Positions 11,277 to 20,440 of a stretch of DNA of 64,000 bases are shown piece by piece. Both the position numbers and the translations under genes were made by a program. Under the pieces are notes generated by a model. The model saw only the letters and a list, made by a program, of their open reading frames with translations. It had not been told where the DNA came from and made no database searches. The stretch comes from Streptomyces sp. CB02366 (lineage in GTDB: Bacteria; Actinomycetota; Actinomycetes; Streptomycetales; Streptomycetaceae), in contig NZ_LIVT01000004.1 of assembly GCF_001905905.1 (NCBI RefSeq), forward strand, positions 129,969 to 193,968, given 5' to 3'. How positions within the stretch are numbered: the stretch's first letter is position 1; every line of letters begins with the position of its first letter.

Positions 11277-11432
11277 GCGCTGTCCCCTCTCGGCGTTGCC
11301 CCGCAACCATCCGTGTGCGGTTTCCCGCACCCTACGCATTCCACCCCGGGCGGCAGCAGGTTCGGGCCCTTTTCGTGTCGGTCTTGCAACACACCCGGCA
11401 CGGTGTTCCGGGCCGGGCGGAGCGGGGGCCGT

Positions 11433-11465
11433 CCACCGGCGCCGGGAGCGGTCAGGCGCCGGTGG
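11433..11465. terminator. Hairpin terminator downstream of uvrB
   Basis: CCACCGGCGCC and GGCGCCGGTGG form a perfect 11-bp stem with an 11-base loop, 25 bases after the uvrB stop codon on the minus strand. Confidence 0.7.
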
Positions 11466-11489
11466 GCGGGCCCCGCGGACCGATCCGGA

Positions 11490-13625
11490 TCAGGCCAGGC
11501 CCGCTTCCTTCATCTGACGCAGTTCCTTCTTGAGCTCACCGACCTCGTCACGGAGCCGGGCGGCCACCTCGAACTGCAGGTCGGCGGCGGCGGCCCGCAT
11601 CCGGTCGGTCATCTCCTCGATGATCCCGGCCAGCTCGGTCGCGGGCCGGTCGCCGCGCACCTCGCCGGACTTGGCCGCCCTGCCCTTCGCCCCGCCCTTG
11701 GCGGCCTTGCCGCCGAGTGCGGGAACCGGGGTCTTGGCCTCGGCCTCCTTGCCCTGCCGGTAGCCGGTGCCGAGCAGCTGCTCGGTGTCGATCTCCTCGC
11801 GGGCGATGGTGGCGACGATGTCGTTGATCTTCTTGCGCAACGGCTGCGGGTCGATGCCCCGCTCGGTGTTGTAGGCGATCTGCTTCTCGCGGCGGCGGTT
11901 CGTCTCGTCGATCGCCTGCTCCATGGCCGGGGTGATCTTGTCCGCGTACATGTGGACCTGGCCGGAGACGTTGCGGGCGGCGCGGCCGATGGTCTGGATG
12001 AGCGAGGTGCCGGAGCGCAGGAAGCCCTGCTTGTCGGCGTCGAGGATGGCCACGAGGGACACCTCGGGGAGGTCCAGGCCCTCGCGCAGGAGGTTGATGC
12101 CGACGAGCACGTCGTACTCGCCGGACCGCAGCTCGCGCAGGAGCTCGATGCGGCGCAGGGTGTCGACGTCGCTGTGCAGGTAGCGGACCTGGATGCCGAG
12201 TTCCAGGAAGTAGTCGGTGAGGTCCTCCGCCATCTTCTTGGTGAGCGTGGTGACCAGGACCCGTTCGTCCCGCTCGGTGCGCTTGCGGATCTCGTGGACC
12301 AGGTCGTCGATCTGGCCCTCGGTGGGCTTGACCACGACCTCGGGGTCGACGAGGCCCGTGGGGCGGATGATCTGCTCGACGAACCCGTCGCCGCGCGAGA
12401 GCTCGTACTTCCCCGGGGTGGCGGAGAGGTACACCGTCTGGTCGATCCGCTTCAAAAACTCCTCCCACTTCAGCGGCCGGTTGTCCATGGCGGACGGCAG
12501 CCGGAAGCCGTGGTCGACGAGGGTCCGCTTGCGGGAGGCGTCCCCCTCGTACATGGCGCCGATCTGCGGGACCGTGACGTGGGACTCGTCCAGGACGAGC
12601 ATGAAGTCGTCGGGGAAGTAGTCGAGGAGGGTGTTGGGCGCGGTGCCGGGGGCGCGGTCGTCGAAGTGCATCGAGTAGTTCTCCACGCCGGAGCAGGTGC
12701 CGATCTGACGGAGCATCTCGATGTCGTACGTGGTGCGCATGCGCAGCCGCTGGGCCTCCAGCATCTTGCCCTGCTTCTCCAGCTCGGCCAGGCGCTGCTC
12801 CAGCTCCCGCTCGATGCCGCCGACGGCCTTCTCCAGGCGTTCGGGGCCGGCGACGTAGTGGCTGGCGGGGAAGACGTGGACCATGGGGTCCTCGCTGATG
12901 ATCTCGCCCGTCAGCGGGTGGAGCGTGGACAGGGCCTCGATCTCGTCGCCGAACATCTCGATGCGGACGGCGAGCTCCTCGTAGACCGGGAAGATCTCGA
13001 TGGTGTCGCCGCGGACCCGGAAGGTGCCGCGGGTGAACGCCAGGTCGTTGCGGGTGTACTGCATCTCGACGAAGCGGCGCAGCAGCCGGTCCCGGTCGAT
13101 CTCCTCGCCCACGTCGAGCCGGACCATGCGGTCCACGTACTCCTGGGGCGTACCGAGGCCGTAGATGCAGGAGACGGAGGCGACCACGACGACGTCGCGC
13201 CGGGTGAGCAGGGAGTTCGTCGCGGAGTGGCGCAGCCGCTCGACCTCCTCGTTGATGGAGGAGTCCTTCTCGATGTAGGTGTCCGACTGCGGGACGTACG
13301 CCTCGGGCTGGTAGTAGTCGTAGTACGAGACGAAATACTCCACCGCGTTGTTCGGGAGAAGCTCGCGGAACTCGTTGGCGAGCTGGGCGGCGAGGGTCTT
13401 GTTCGGCGCCATCACCAGGGTGGGGCGCTGCAGCTTCTCGATCATCCAGGCGGTGGTCGCCGACTTGCCGGTGCCGGTCGCGCCGAGCAGGACGACGTCC
13501 TTCTCGCCCGCGCGGATGCGTCGCTCCAGGTCGGCGATGGCCGCGGGCTGGTCGCCGCTGGGCTGGTAGGGACTGACGACCTCGAAAGGCCGCACCGAAC
13601 GTTCGATCTTGGAAACGGGCCGCAT
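11490..13625 (-). CDS. uvrB: Excinuclease ABC subunit B
   Basis: UvrB verifies lesions handed over by UvrA and recruits UvrC for incision. All helicase motifs are visible over 711 residues: Walker A GATGTGKS (48-55), the beta-hairpin region [20 protein letters not shown], DxxR-like motif [11 protein letters not shown] and [10 protein letters not shown] short Lys/Ala/Gly linker ([15 protein letters not shown]) precedes the C-terminal UVR domain that contacts UvrC. TACGGT sits six bases before the ATG at 13625, suggesting a leaderless message. No LexA-like site is seen upstream. Confidence 0.98.
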   Translation of the reverse strand: MRPVSKIERSVRPFEVVSPYQPSGDQPAAIADLERRIRAGEKDVVLLGATGTGKSATTAWMIEKLQRPTLVMAPNKTLAAQLANEFRELLPNNAVEYFVSYYDYYQPEAYVPQSDTYIEKDSSINEEVERLRHSATNSLLTRRDVVVVASVSCIYGLGTPQEYVDRMVRLDVGEEIDRDRLLRRFVEMQYTRNDLAFTRGTFRVRGDTIEIFPVYEELAVRIEMFGDEIEALSTLHPLTGEIISEDPMVHVFPASHYVAGPERLEKAVGGIERELEQRLAELEKQGKMLEAQRLRMRTTYDIEMLRQIGTCSGVENYSMHFDDRAPGTAPNTLLDYFPDDFMLVLDESHVTVPQIGAMYEGDASRKRTLVDHGFRLPSAMDNRPLKWEEFLKRIDQTVYLSATPGKYELSRGDGFVEQIIRPTGLVDPEVVVKPTEGQIDDLVHEIRKRTERDERVLVTTLTKKMAEDLTDYFLELGIQVRYLHSDVDTLRRIELLRELRSGEYDVLVGINLLREGLDLPEVSLVAILDADKQGFLRSGTSLIQTIGRAARNVSGQVHMYADKITPAMEQAIDETNRRREKQIAYNTERGIDPQPLRKKINDIVATIAREEIDTEQLLGTGYRQGKEAEAKTPVPALGGKAAKGGAKGRAAKSGEVRGDRPATELAGIIEEMTDRMRAAAADLQFEVAARLRDEVGELKKELRQMKEAGLA

Positions 13626-13631
13626 GCAACC

Positions 13632-13637
13632 ACCGTA
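13632..13637 (-). promoter_or_regulatory. -10 hexamer TACGGT before uvrB (leaderless type)
   Basis: TACGGT on the minus strand ends six bases before the uvrB ATG, and no ribosome binding site is present. Confidence 0.5.
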
Positions 13638-13664
13638 CGGCGCGCCACTGACAACGGCCTCGGA

Positions 13665-14618
13665 TCAGCGGCGGCGAGGGCCTCCGGCGTCCTCCCGGAG
13701 GGTGCGACGCGCGTCCTCCCGGAAGGTGCGACGCGCCCTCTCCCGGCCGGCGCCCGGGGCGGGCTTCCGCGCCCAGCGGGCCGGAGGGCGCCCCGGGCGA
13801 CGTCCTTCCGAGGGAGCCGGGACAGGGCCCGAGCACCGGCCCGCCCGCGGGCCTCGGCCGCTCGGCCCGCCCGTCACGGCCCCGGGGTCGAACATGAGCG
13901 CCACGGCCGCCAGGAGCAGGAAGCAGCCGGGGCCGACCAGCATCGGGCCGATCATCTCGGCGGGCCGGTCGCCGGGCAGGACGTCGGCCAGGTCGGACGG
14001 CACGGTCGGCGGCAGGTGGAGGTGCACGTCGAGCGCGGCCATCCCGGTGTAGTGCATCCCGGTCACCGCGACGGCCATCAGGATGCTCGCGCCGAGGCCG
14101 GAGAGGGCCCCCCGGAGGGTGACGGCCGCCCACAGCGCGCCCGTGGCGGCGCACCCGGCGATCAGCACCGACAGGACGACGAGCGGGGTGTCGTACGCGA
14201 AGTGGGCGGCCATGCGCATGCCCGCCATGCCGAGGTAGTGCATCGAGGCGATGCCGAGGCCCGTGATGGTGCCCCCCGTGATCAACGCCATGCGGGTCGC
14301 GCCCCGGTATCCGACAATGAAGATGCCGATGCCGACCATCACCACCGCCAGGGCGAGACCGGCGAAGGTGAGCGGCTTGTCGTAGGAGATCGGGGCCTCC
14401 CGCACGGTGAAGCCCGTCATCGCCACGAAGTGCATGGTCCAGATGCCGGAACCGATGGACAGCGAGCCCAGCGCCAGCCATCCGGCCCGGCAGCCGCGCG
14501 TCGTACGGAGGGACCGGGTGGTGCAGCGGAGCCCGAGGGCGGCTCCCAGGGCGGCCATGAGGAACGCCGCGACCGGGGTCACCAGGCCGTAGGTGAATCC
14601 GTCGACCGTTCCTTGCAT
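13665..14618 (-). CDS. MHYT-domain integral membrane sensor protein
   Basis: The 317-residue protein has seven hydrophobic segments and the paired motifs that define MHYT domains: MHFVAM, MHYLGM and MHYTGM. These Met/His motifs are proposed to bind copper or sense oxygen, CO or NO at the membrane. No GGDEF, EAL or kinase domain follows; the last 80 residues are an Arg/Pro-rich cytosolic tail, so it is a stand-alone MHYT protein. The tail contains a tandem repeat (ARRTFRED, ARRTLRED) encoded by duplicated DNA at 13689-13736. It sits 39 bp upstream of uvrB's start on the same strand. Confidence 0.88.
   Translation of the reverse strand: MQGTVDGFTYGLVTPVAAFLMAALGAALGLRCTTRSLRTTRGCRAGWLALGSLSIGSGIWTMHFVAMTGFTVREAPISYDKPLTFAGLALAVVMVGIGIFIVGYRGATRMALITGGTITGLGIASMHYLGMAGMRMAAHFAYDTPLVVLSVLIAGCAATGALWAAVTLRGALSGLGASILMAVAVTGMHYTGMAALDVHLHLPPTVPSDLADVLPGDRPAEMIGPMLVGPGCFLLLAAVALMFDPGAVTGGPSGRGPRAGRCSGPVPAPSEGRRPGRPPARWARKPAPGAGRERARRTFREDARRTLREDAGGPRRR
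13689..13736 (+). repeat. Tandem 24-bp repeat, two copies
   Basis: Two consecutive 24-bp units (GTCCTCCCGGAGGGTGCGAC plus GCGC, and a copy with one change) lie in the 3' end of the MHYT gene and encode the ARRTxRED repeats. A partial third unit follows. Confidence 0.8.
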
Positions 14619-14848
14619 GCGCGTGCGTCCTTCGAGAAAGCCCGGGGTCGAGGAGGAACCCCAAGGGGCGAGTCCCGGCAGACAGACAAAGAACCCCCCA
14701 CTTTACCGGTACGCCTCCGTGCCGGGCTCCACGGTGGTCCCCGGGACCGAAGGTTCCGTTCATGTCACGGCCATCGCCGCCCCGCCGGGTGTTGGCGGGC
14801 CGCTGTCACTCTCTGCGTGTCCGCACACTCCCGAAGTGAGGAGTCCCC

Positions 14849-15736
14849 GTGTTCGTCCGCACCGCAACCGCCTCCGCCACGGCCGCCGCCCTGTTCGGCG
14901 CCGGCGCCCTGCTGCTCCCCGCCGACCGGCCCCAGGCGCCGGCCCAGCTCTCCGCGCAGCGGGCGGACCCGGTCGTCGTGGCCCACCGAGGAGCGTCCGG
15001 TTACGCGCCGGAGAACACCCTCGCCGCCGTCGACGCCGCCGAAGCGCTCGGCATCGACTGGGTCGAGAACGACGTCCAGCGCACCCGCGACGGCGTGCTC
15101 GTCGTGCTGCACGACACCGGTCTGAAGCGCACGACCGACGTGGAGCAGGTCTTCCCCGACCGGGCGCCCTGGGCGGTCAAGGACTTCACCGCGGCCGAGC
15201 TGGCGAAACTCGACGCGGGCAGCTGGTTCGGCACGCAGTTCGCCGGGGCGCGGATTCCGACGCTCACCGAGTTCCTGCACCGCCTGGAGCGCAACCGGCA
15301 GAAGCTCCTGCTGGAGATCAAGAGCCCGGCGACCTACCCGGGCATCGAACGCGAGATCATCCAGACGCTGGGCCGTACGGGGTGGCTGGACCGCTCCCAC
15401 GTGCGAAGCCGGCTGGTCGTCCAGAGCTTCGGCGCGGACAGCGTCAAGAAGATCCACAGCCTGCGTCCGGACGTCACGACCGGCTTCCTGGGCACCCCGG
15501 CGGTGGCCGACCTGCCCTCGTACGCCGCGTTCACCGATCAGATCAACCCCTCGTACGCGACGATCGACGCCGACTACGTGGCAGCCGTCCAGCGGCTCAA
15601 GGGCGCGCACGGCAAGCGGCTGCGGGTGAACACGTGGACGGTCAACAAGGCGGCGGACGCGGTGCGCGCCCGGGAGCTGGGCGTCGACGGGATCATCACC
15701 AACTTCCCCGACGTGGTGCGCGACGCGACGAGCTGA
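14849..15736 (+). CDS. Secreted glycerophosphodiester phosphodiesterase
   Basis: The enzyme hydrolyses glycerophosphodiesters to glycerol-3-phosphate and an alcohol. The 295 residues open with a signal peptide (about 1-38), then the catalytic AHRGASGYAPENT (His46), WVENDVQRT (Glu73, Asp75) and LHDTGLKR (His88), and later ELGVDGIITNFPD, which closes the TIM barrel. Export suggests scavenging of phospholipid-derived phosphate outside the cell. The GTG at 14849 follows GTGAGGAG. It is a single gene; the palindrome at 15776-15795 follows. Confidence 0.93.
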   Translation: MFVRTATASATAAALFGAGALLLPADRPQAPAQLSAQRADPVVVAHRGASGYAPENTLAAVDAAEALGIDWVENDVQRTRDGVLVVLHDTGLKRTTDVEQVFPDRAPWAVKDFTAAELAKLDAGSWFGTQFAGARIPTLTEFLHRLERNRQKLLLEIKSPATYPGIEREIIQTLGRTGWLDRSHVRSRLVVQSFGADSVKKIHSLRPDVTTGFLGTPAVADLPSYAAFTDQINPSYATIDADYVAAVQRLKGAHGKRLRVNTWTVNKAADAVRARELGVDGIITNFPDVVRDATS

Positions 15737-15775
15737 CGCGGCGGGAGGCGCCGGAGGCCGGGCCCGCGGGCGCTT

Positions 15776-15795
15776 GTTCACCCGGCCGGGTGAAC
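15776..15795. promoter_or_regulatory. Perfect 20-bp palindrome, candidate operator
   Basis: GTTCACCCGGCCGGGTGAAC is a perfect dyad 31 bp upstream of the MFS transporter start (GTG at 15827), at the place of its -35 region. It could be a repressor operator for the transporter. A terminator for the upstream phosphodiesterase is less likely because it has no loop or U-run. Confidence 0.5.
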
Positions 15796-15826
15796 GGCGG
15801 TGGTCGAGTGGTGGCACACTGCGCCG

Positions 15827-17101
15827 GTGACGCGACCCCGTTCCCACCCACCGGCCACCGCCGCCGGCCTGCCCGCTCTCCAGCGCCGGACGTCGGCCGT
15901 GCTCGTCGTCAGCCAGATACTCGGCGGCCTCGGCGTGGCCGTCGGCATCGCCCTGGCCCCGATGCTGGCCGCCGAGGTGAGCGGGTCGGAGGCGCTGTCC
16001 GGACTTGCGCCGACCGCGTCCGTGGTCGGCACCGCGCTGCTGTCGCTGCCGCTGGCCGCGCTGATGACCACCCGGGGCCGCCGGGCCGGCCTGGTCCTCG
16101 CCTATCTGATCGGCGCGCTCGGCGGGGGGCTGGTGGTCCTCGCCACGATGCTGTCCAGCTTCCCGCTCCTGCTGCTCGGCATGGCCGCGTTCGGCGCGGG
16201 GTCGCTGGCCGGTCTCCAGGCCCGCTTCGCGGCGGCCGATCTGGTGGGGCCGGAGCGGCGGGGGCGGGCGATCTCCACCGTCGTCTGGGCCACCACGATC
16301 GGCTCGGTGCTGGGCCCCAACATCTCGGCCCCGGCCAGTCGGCTGTTCCGCGGCACTCCGGTGCCGGAGGCCGCGGGACCGTATCTGTGTTCGGGCGCCG
16401 TGTTCCTCGTCGCCGCGCTCGTCGTGGCGCTGGCGATGCGCCCGGATCCGCTGCTCACCGCCCGCGCCCTGGCCCAGGAGGGGCCGTCGGGTCCGCCCAA
16501 GCGTTCCCTCGCCGCCGGGATCGCGGCGGTCAGGGAGGCGCCGATGGCACGCCTCGCCCTGGTGACGGTCGCCGTGTCGCACACCGCCATGGTGTCGATC
16601 ATGGTCATGACCCCGGTCGACCTCGGACGGCACGGCGCCGGCCTCCAGTTGATCGGCCTGGTCATCAGCGGGCACATCGCGGGCATGTACGCGTTCTCGC
16701 CGGTGATGGGGTGGCTGGCCGACCGGTTCGGCCGACTGGCCGTGATCGGGCTGGCCGTCGGACTGCTGAGCTGCGCGGCGCTGCTCGCGGGTACCGCCGG
16801 GCCCCGGCACGGGCAGACCGCCGCGGGCCTGTTCGTCCTGGGGCTCGGCTGGTCGGCGGGCATGATCGCCGGTTCGGCGCTGCTCACCGACGCCGTGCCC
16901 CGGTCCGCCCAGGCGGCGGTGCAGGGGCTCTCGGACCTGACCATGAACGCGGCGGCGGGCATCGGCGGGGCGACGGCCGGGGTGATCGTCGCCCAGTGGG
17001 GGTACGGCCCCCTCAACGCGATCGGCGCCGCCCTGCTCCTGCCGGTCGCCGCGCTCACCTTGCGCCGGAGCCTGCGGCGGCCGGGCCCGGCCGTCGGCTG
17101 A
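15827..17101 (+). CDS. MFS transporter
   Basis: A major facilitator of 424 residues with about 12 hydrophobic helices. The loop after helix 2 carries TTRGRRAG, and after helix 8 WLADRFGRL, the typical DRxGRR-like MFS signatures. The central cytosolic loop is short and charged (QEGPSGPPKRSL). The substrate is not deducible; the architecture resembles drug or metabolite exporters. The GTG at 15827 is preferred because CACACT ends six bases before it (leaderless type). A GTG at 15800 is also in frame and would add nine residues. It is a single gene behind the palindrome at 15776-15795. Confidence 0.87.
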   Translation: MTRPRSHPPATAAGLPALQRRTSAVLVVSQILGGLGVAVGIALAPMLAAEVSGSEALSGLAPTASVVGTALLSLPLAALMTTRGRRAGLVLAYLIGALGGGLVVLATMLSSFPLLLLGMAAFGAGSLAGLQARFAAADLVGPERRGRAISTVVWATTIGSVLGPNISAPASRLFRGTPVPEAAGPYLCSGAVFLVAALVVALAMRPDPLLTARALAQEGPSGPPKRSLAAGIAAVREAPMARLALVTVAVSHTAMVSIMVMTPVDLGRHGAGLQLIGLVISGHIAGMYAFSPVMGWLADRFGRLAVIGLAVGLLSCAALLAGTAGPRHGQTAAGLFVLGLGWSAGMIAGSALLTDAVPRSAQAAVQGLSDLTMNAAAGIGGATAGVIVAQWGYGPLNAIGAALLLPVAALTLRRSLRRPGPAVG

Positions 17102-17252
17102 CGCGTCGTCGGCCCACGCCCCTCACCGGGCCCCGTCCGCACCCGCGGCCCCGGCCGCCGCACCCCGCCGAAGCCACCGCCCCCACACCGCCCGAGCCGC
17201 CCGCCACCAACCGTCAGCCGCCAACTGCCCGCCCTCAGGAGCGTCGGAGCCC

Positions 17253-17615
17253 TCAGAGGCTGATGTGGTACGCCTTGCGCAGCGTCTCGTGCACGGTCCA
17301 GGTCGTCCGGTCGCCCTCGCGCAGCACGCAGGCGTCCCCAGGGCCGATCTCCAGCGTCGCCCCGCCCTCGACCGCGACGGTCGCCCGTCCGCCGACGACC
17401 ACGAACAACTCGTTCGCCTCGGTGTCGGTGACCACGCCGGGCGTGATCTGCCAGATGCCCCGGATCTGCTTGCCGTCGGGCGATTCCCACAGCACCTTGC
17501 CGGTCACCACGGGATCTCCGGAGACGATCTGCGACGGATCGAGCGGTTCCGGAACGAGTTCGGCGTCCGCGATGTGCACGGCGAAGGAGGCGGGGCCCTG
17601 GGCGTATGTCGTCAT
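17253..17615 (-). CDS. Cupin domain protein
   Basis: A 120-residue single-domain cupin: WQITPGVVTDTEANELFVVVGGRATV is the first cupin motif region (its usual His-x-His is absent; Glu68 is kept), and GPGDACVLREGDRTTWTVHETL is the second (PGD..., final His). It ends RKAYHISL. This resembles the (S)-ureidoglycine aminohydrolase-like cupin_3 group (DUF861), small beta-barrel proteins often of unknown substrate. TAAGGT lies eight bases before the ATG and AAGGTGA could also act as a ribosome binding site. It is convergent with the MFS gene and divergent from psuG. Confidence 0.82.
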   Translation of the reverse strand: MTTYAQGPASFAVHIADAELVPEPLDPSQIVSGDPVVTGKVLWESPDGKQIRGIWQITPGVVTDTEANELFVVVGGRATVAVEGGATLEIGPGDACVLREGDRTTWTVHETLRKAYHISL

Positions 17616-17719
17616 GGCCGGTCACCTTAGCGACCACTTCCGGCCACCCCGCGACCAGGACCCGCCGCAAGGCGTCCGCCCGTGGTTTGCGCCCCCTCCG
17701 TCCGCGACAGGGATGGGGC

Positions 17720-18655
17720 ATGCCTCAGAACTCACCCGAACCCTACGAGCCGGTGCTCTCGGCGGAGGTGCGCGCCGCTCTGAGCGCGGGGCTGCCCGTC
17801 GTGGCACTGGAGTCGACGATCATCGCGCACGGTCTGCCGCGCCCCCGCAACCTGTCCGTGGCGCTGGAGCTGGAAGGGCTCGTCCGGTCCGCCGGAGCCG
17901 TCCCCGCCACCGTGGCCGTGCTGGACGGGCGGGCCCGTGTCGGGCTGGGCACGGACCAGTTGGAGCGGGTCGCCGGAGACCCGCCGGTACGCAAGCTGGG
18001 GCACCGCGACCTCGCACCGGCGCTGGCGTCGGGGGCGAGCGGCGCGACGACGGTCTCCGCGACGGCGTTCCTGGCGGCGCGGGCGGGCATCGGCGTCTTC
18101 GCCACGGGCGGCCTCGGCGGCGTACACCGGGAATGGGCCGTGGACCAGGACGAGTCGGCCGATCTGCGGCTCCTCGCCCGTACCGGCGTCACCGTGGTCT
18201 GCGCGGGGGTGAAGTCGGTCCTCGACGTCCCGGCGACCCTCCAGCGCCTGGAGACCCTCGGTGTCGGCGTCGTCGGGTACCGCACCGAGCACTTCCCCGG
18301 CTTCTACCTGAGCAGTTCCGGCGAACCCGTCGACTGGACGGCGCACAGCCCCGAGGAGGTGGTGGAGATGATCCGGGCGAAGGAGGCGCTGGGCGGGCCC
18401 GCCGCCGCGCTGATCGTCGCCAACCCGGTGCCGGAAGCCGAGCAGTTGGACCCGGCGCTGCACGAGCGGGTGCTGGCGGAGGCGCTGGCCGCGTGCCGGG
18501 AGCGGTCCGTCTCGGGGCAGGGCGTCACGCCGTTCCTGCTGGACCAGCTGATGCGGCGGACCGAAGGCGCGTCGCTGGAGGCGAACCTCGCGGCCGTACG
18601 GGGGAACGTGAAGCTCGCGGCGCGGATCGCGGTGGCGGCGGCGGAACCCGGGTGA
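17720..18655 (+). CDS. psuG: Pseudouridine-5'-phosphate glycosidase
   Basis: PsuG splits pseudouridine 5'-phosphate to uracil and ribose 5-phosphate. The 311 residues show family motifs ALESTIIAHGLPRP (catalytic Glu), RKLGHRDLAPALASGASGATTVSAT (catalytic Lys/metal area), FATGGLGGVHRE and CAGVKSVLDVPATLQRLETLGV, and end in TEGASLEANLAAVRGNVKLAARIA. psuK follows with a GTGA overlap, so the pair forms a pseudouridine salvage operon. The start at 17720 matches the family N-terminus. Length is normal for the family. Confidence 0.95.
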   Translation: MPQNSPEPYEPVLSAEVRAALSAGLPVVALESTIIAHGLPRPRNLSVALELEGLVRSAGAVPATVAVLDGRARVGLGTDQLERVAGDPPVRKLGHRDLAPALASGASGATTVSATAFLAARAGIGVFATGGLGGVHREWAVDQDESADLRLLARTGVTVVCAGVKSVLDVPATLQRLETLGVGVVGYRTEHFPGFYLSSSGEPVDWTAHSPEEVVEMIRAKEALGGPAAALIVANPVPEAEQLDPALHERVLAEALAACRERSVSGQGVTPFLLDQLMRRTEGASLEANLAAVRGNVKLAARIAVAAAEPG

Positions 18656-19668
18656 CCCGGCCGGCGGCGGAAGGCGGACACCCGGAGCCCCGGCCGGCGG
18701 CGGGCGGCGGGCCGCCGCCGGACCGGACCGCGGGACACCGCGGCGGGCCGCCGCCCCGGTCCCCCGCCCGCGGTGGGCTGCTGGTGGTGGGGGAGGTGGT
18801 GACGGACGTCGTGGCGCGGCACGGGTCGCCCCTCGCGCACGGCACCGACACGAAGGCTGTCATCCGTACGCTGCCGGGCGGCGCGGGGGCCAACGCCGCC
18901 TGCTGGGCCGTGCGTTCGGGCTGTGCGGACGTCCGGCTGCTCGCCCGGGCGGGGGCGGAGGCCGCCGCCTGGCACCGGGAGGCGCTGGAGCGGGCGGGGG
19001 TGCGGGCGTTCCTCGCCGTGGACCAGGAGGTGGCGACGGCGACCGTCATCGCCCTGGTCGACGCGGACGCCGAGCGCACGTTCCTGACCGACGGCGGGGC
19101 GGTGCTGCGGCTCGCCGCCGAGGACTTCACGCCCTCGATGCTGGACGGCGTCGGACGGCTGCACCTCTCGGGCTACCTGCTGTTCGCCCCCGTGAGCAGG
19201 AGCGCCGCGCTGCTCGCCCTGCGGACCGCCGTGGAACGAGGTGTCGCGGTGAGCGTGGACCCGGCGTCGGCCGGGTTCCTCGGCGTGTTGGGGCCGCGGC
19301 GGTTCCTGGAGTACGCGGAGGGGGCGGAACTGCTCCTGCCGAACGCGGACGAGGCGCGGCTGCTCACCGGGCTGCCCGAACCGGAGGGCGCGGCGGCCGA
19401 GTTGAGCCGGCGGTTCCCGCGGGTCGTGGTCACCCTGGGCGCGAGCGGGGCCGTGGTGGCGGCCGGGGGCGAGGTCGTCGGCCGCGTCGCCGCCCCGCGT
19501 GTGCGAGAGCCGGTCGACTCCACGGGGGCGGGTGACGCGTTCACCGGCGGGTTCCTCGCGGCCCTGCTGGCCGGTGCGGACGATCTGCCGGCGGCGGCCG
19601 AGGGCTGCCGGGCGGGGGCGGCGGCCGTCGCCGTGGTCGGCGGCCGTCCGCCCCCGGCGGCCCGCTGA
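18652..19668 (+). CDS. psuK: PfkB-family sugar kinase, probable pseudouridine kinase
   Basis: A ribokinase-type kinase expected to phosphorylate pseudouridine for PsuG. Motifs: LLVVGEVVTDVV, TLPGGAGANAACW (PfkB motif 1), LLPNADEARLLTG and the C-terminal DSTGAGDAFTGGF with the catalytic Asp and anion hole. The GTG at 18652 overlaps the psuG stop (GTGA), indicating translational coupling. This start gives a 40-residue Pro/Gly/Arg-rich extension before the kinase fold that most family members lack; a GTG at 18784 would remove it. The pseudouridine specificity comes from the operon context. Confidence 0.88.
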   Translation: MTRPAAEGGHPEPRPAAGGGPPPDRTAGHRGGPPPRSPARGGLLVVGEVVTDVVARHGSPLAHGTDTKAVIRTLPGGAGANAACWAVRSGCADVRLLARAGAEAAAWHREALERAGVRAFLAVDQEVATATVIALVDADAERTFLTDGGAVLRLAAEDFTPSMLDGVGRLHLSGYLLFAPVSRSAALLALRTAVERGVAVSVDPASAGFLGVLGPRRFLEYAEGAELLLPNADEARLLTGLPEPEGAAAELSRRFPRVVVTLGASGAVVAAGGEVVGRVAAPRVREPVDSTGAGDAFTGGFLAALLAGADDLPAAAEGCRAGAAAVAVVGGRPPPAAR

Positions 19669-19702
19669 GGGGACCGGCGGCCCGGCGGCCGGGGCGTCGC
19701 GT

Positions 19703-20350
19703 TCACCCTCCTGCGGGCAGCCCCGACCAGGCCGGGTGTGACGGGTCGTCCGCGCGCACCACCACGTCCGCACGCTCCGTGGGCGCGGTCTCGTCCTCGT
19801 ACCGGGCGAAGGCGGGCAGGGTCCAGTGTTCCGGCTCGGGCGTGCGCCGTCGCAACGCGCCCGGGGACAGCCGCAGGTGGACGGCGAGCGCGAACGGGAA
19901 CCAGTGCCCCAGCAGGAACGGGCCGTGCACGATCACGACCCCGCCCTCGGGCACCTCCCGGTAGGGGGTGCGGGTGGCCCGGTCCGTCGCGGGATCCCAC
20001 AGGTCGGGCAGCACCCGCCCGGAGCCGCCCGCCTCCAGCGGCCCGAACACCTCGCGCCACAGCGCCCCGGTGTCGTACCAGCCGTCGAGGTACGCGTCCG
20101 GATCCCGCTTCCCGTACTCGTAGCGCAGGCTCGCCGGGCGCAGGAACCCCTCGGTGGAGACCACGAGGACCGAACGGCCGAGCAGGCGCATCTCCTCGGC
20201 CAGGCGCTCGGCCGCTCCGCCGGTGCGGGCGGCCGGCGCGCCGTCGACGCCGAACACGAGCCGGGGCCCGCCGTCGGCGGCGGACAGCCCGTCGCCGTAC
20301 CGGGCCAGTTCGCGGGCCAGCCGTTCCCAGGTGATCGCTTCGAGTCGCAC
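19703..20350 (-). CDS. Uridine-kinase-like protein with degenerate P-loop
   Basis: The 215-residue protein resembles actinobacterial uridine kinase-like (P-loop nucleoside kinase) proteins: VFGVDGAPAARTGGAAERLAEEM near the N-terminus, FLRPASLRYEYGKRDPDAYLDGWYD, then LPDLWDPATDRATR and GGVVIVHGPFLLG. In active relatives the first motif reads GxDGxxGxGKTT; here GAPAARTGG lacks the Walker Lys-Ser/Thr, so ATP binding may be weak or lost. The GTG at 20350 is the first good start. It is convergent with psuG-psuK, which fits a pyrimidine-nucleoside theme. Confidence 0.75.
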   Translation of the reverse strand: MRLEAITWERLARELARYGDGLSAADGGPRLVFGVDGAPAARTGGAAERLAEEMRLLGRSVLVVSTEGFLRPASLRYEYGKRDPDAYLDGWYDTGALWREVFGPLEAGGSGRVLPDLWDPATDRATRTPYREVPEGGVVIVHGPFLLGHWFPFALAVHLRLSPGALRRRTPEPEHWTLPAFARYEDETAPTERADVVVRADDPSHPAWSGLPAGG

Positions 20351-20440
20351 GACGCCATCATCGCCAAACCGGCGCGAGGGCGCCCGGCCGGGCACCCCGC
20401 GGCCCAGTCCCCGAACGCCCCGGCAGGCGGGGCCGGCGGG

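Noticed and set aside
10179..15125. 1648-codon open frame on the plus strand across uvrB and MHYT genes
   Set aside because: Shadow of minus-strand genes; crosses several genes with low-complexity protein and no domain.
14593..19668. 1691-codon open frame on the plus strand
   Set aside because: Only the last 338 codons (psuK) are real; the rest passes through other genes out of frame.
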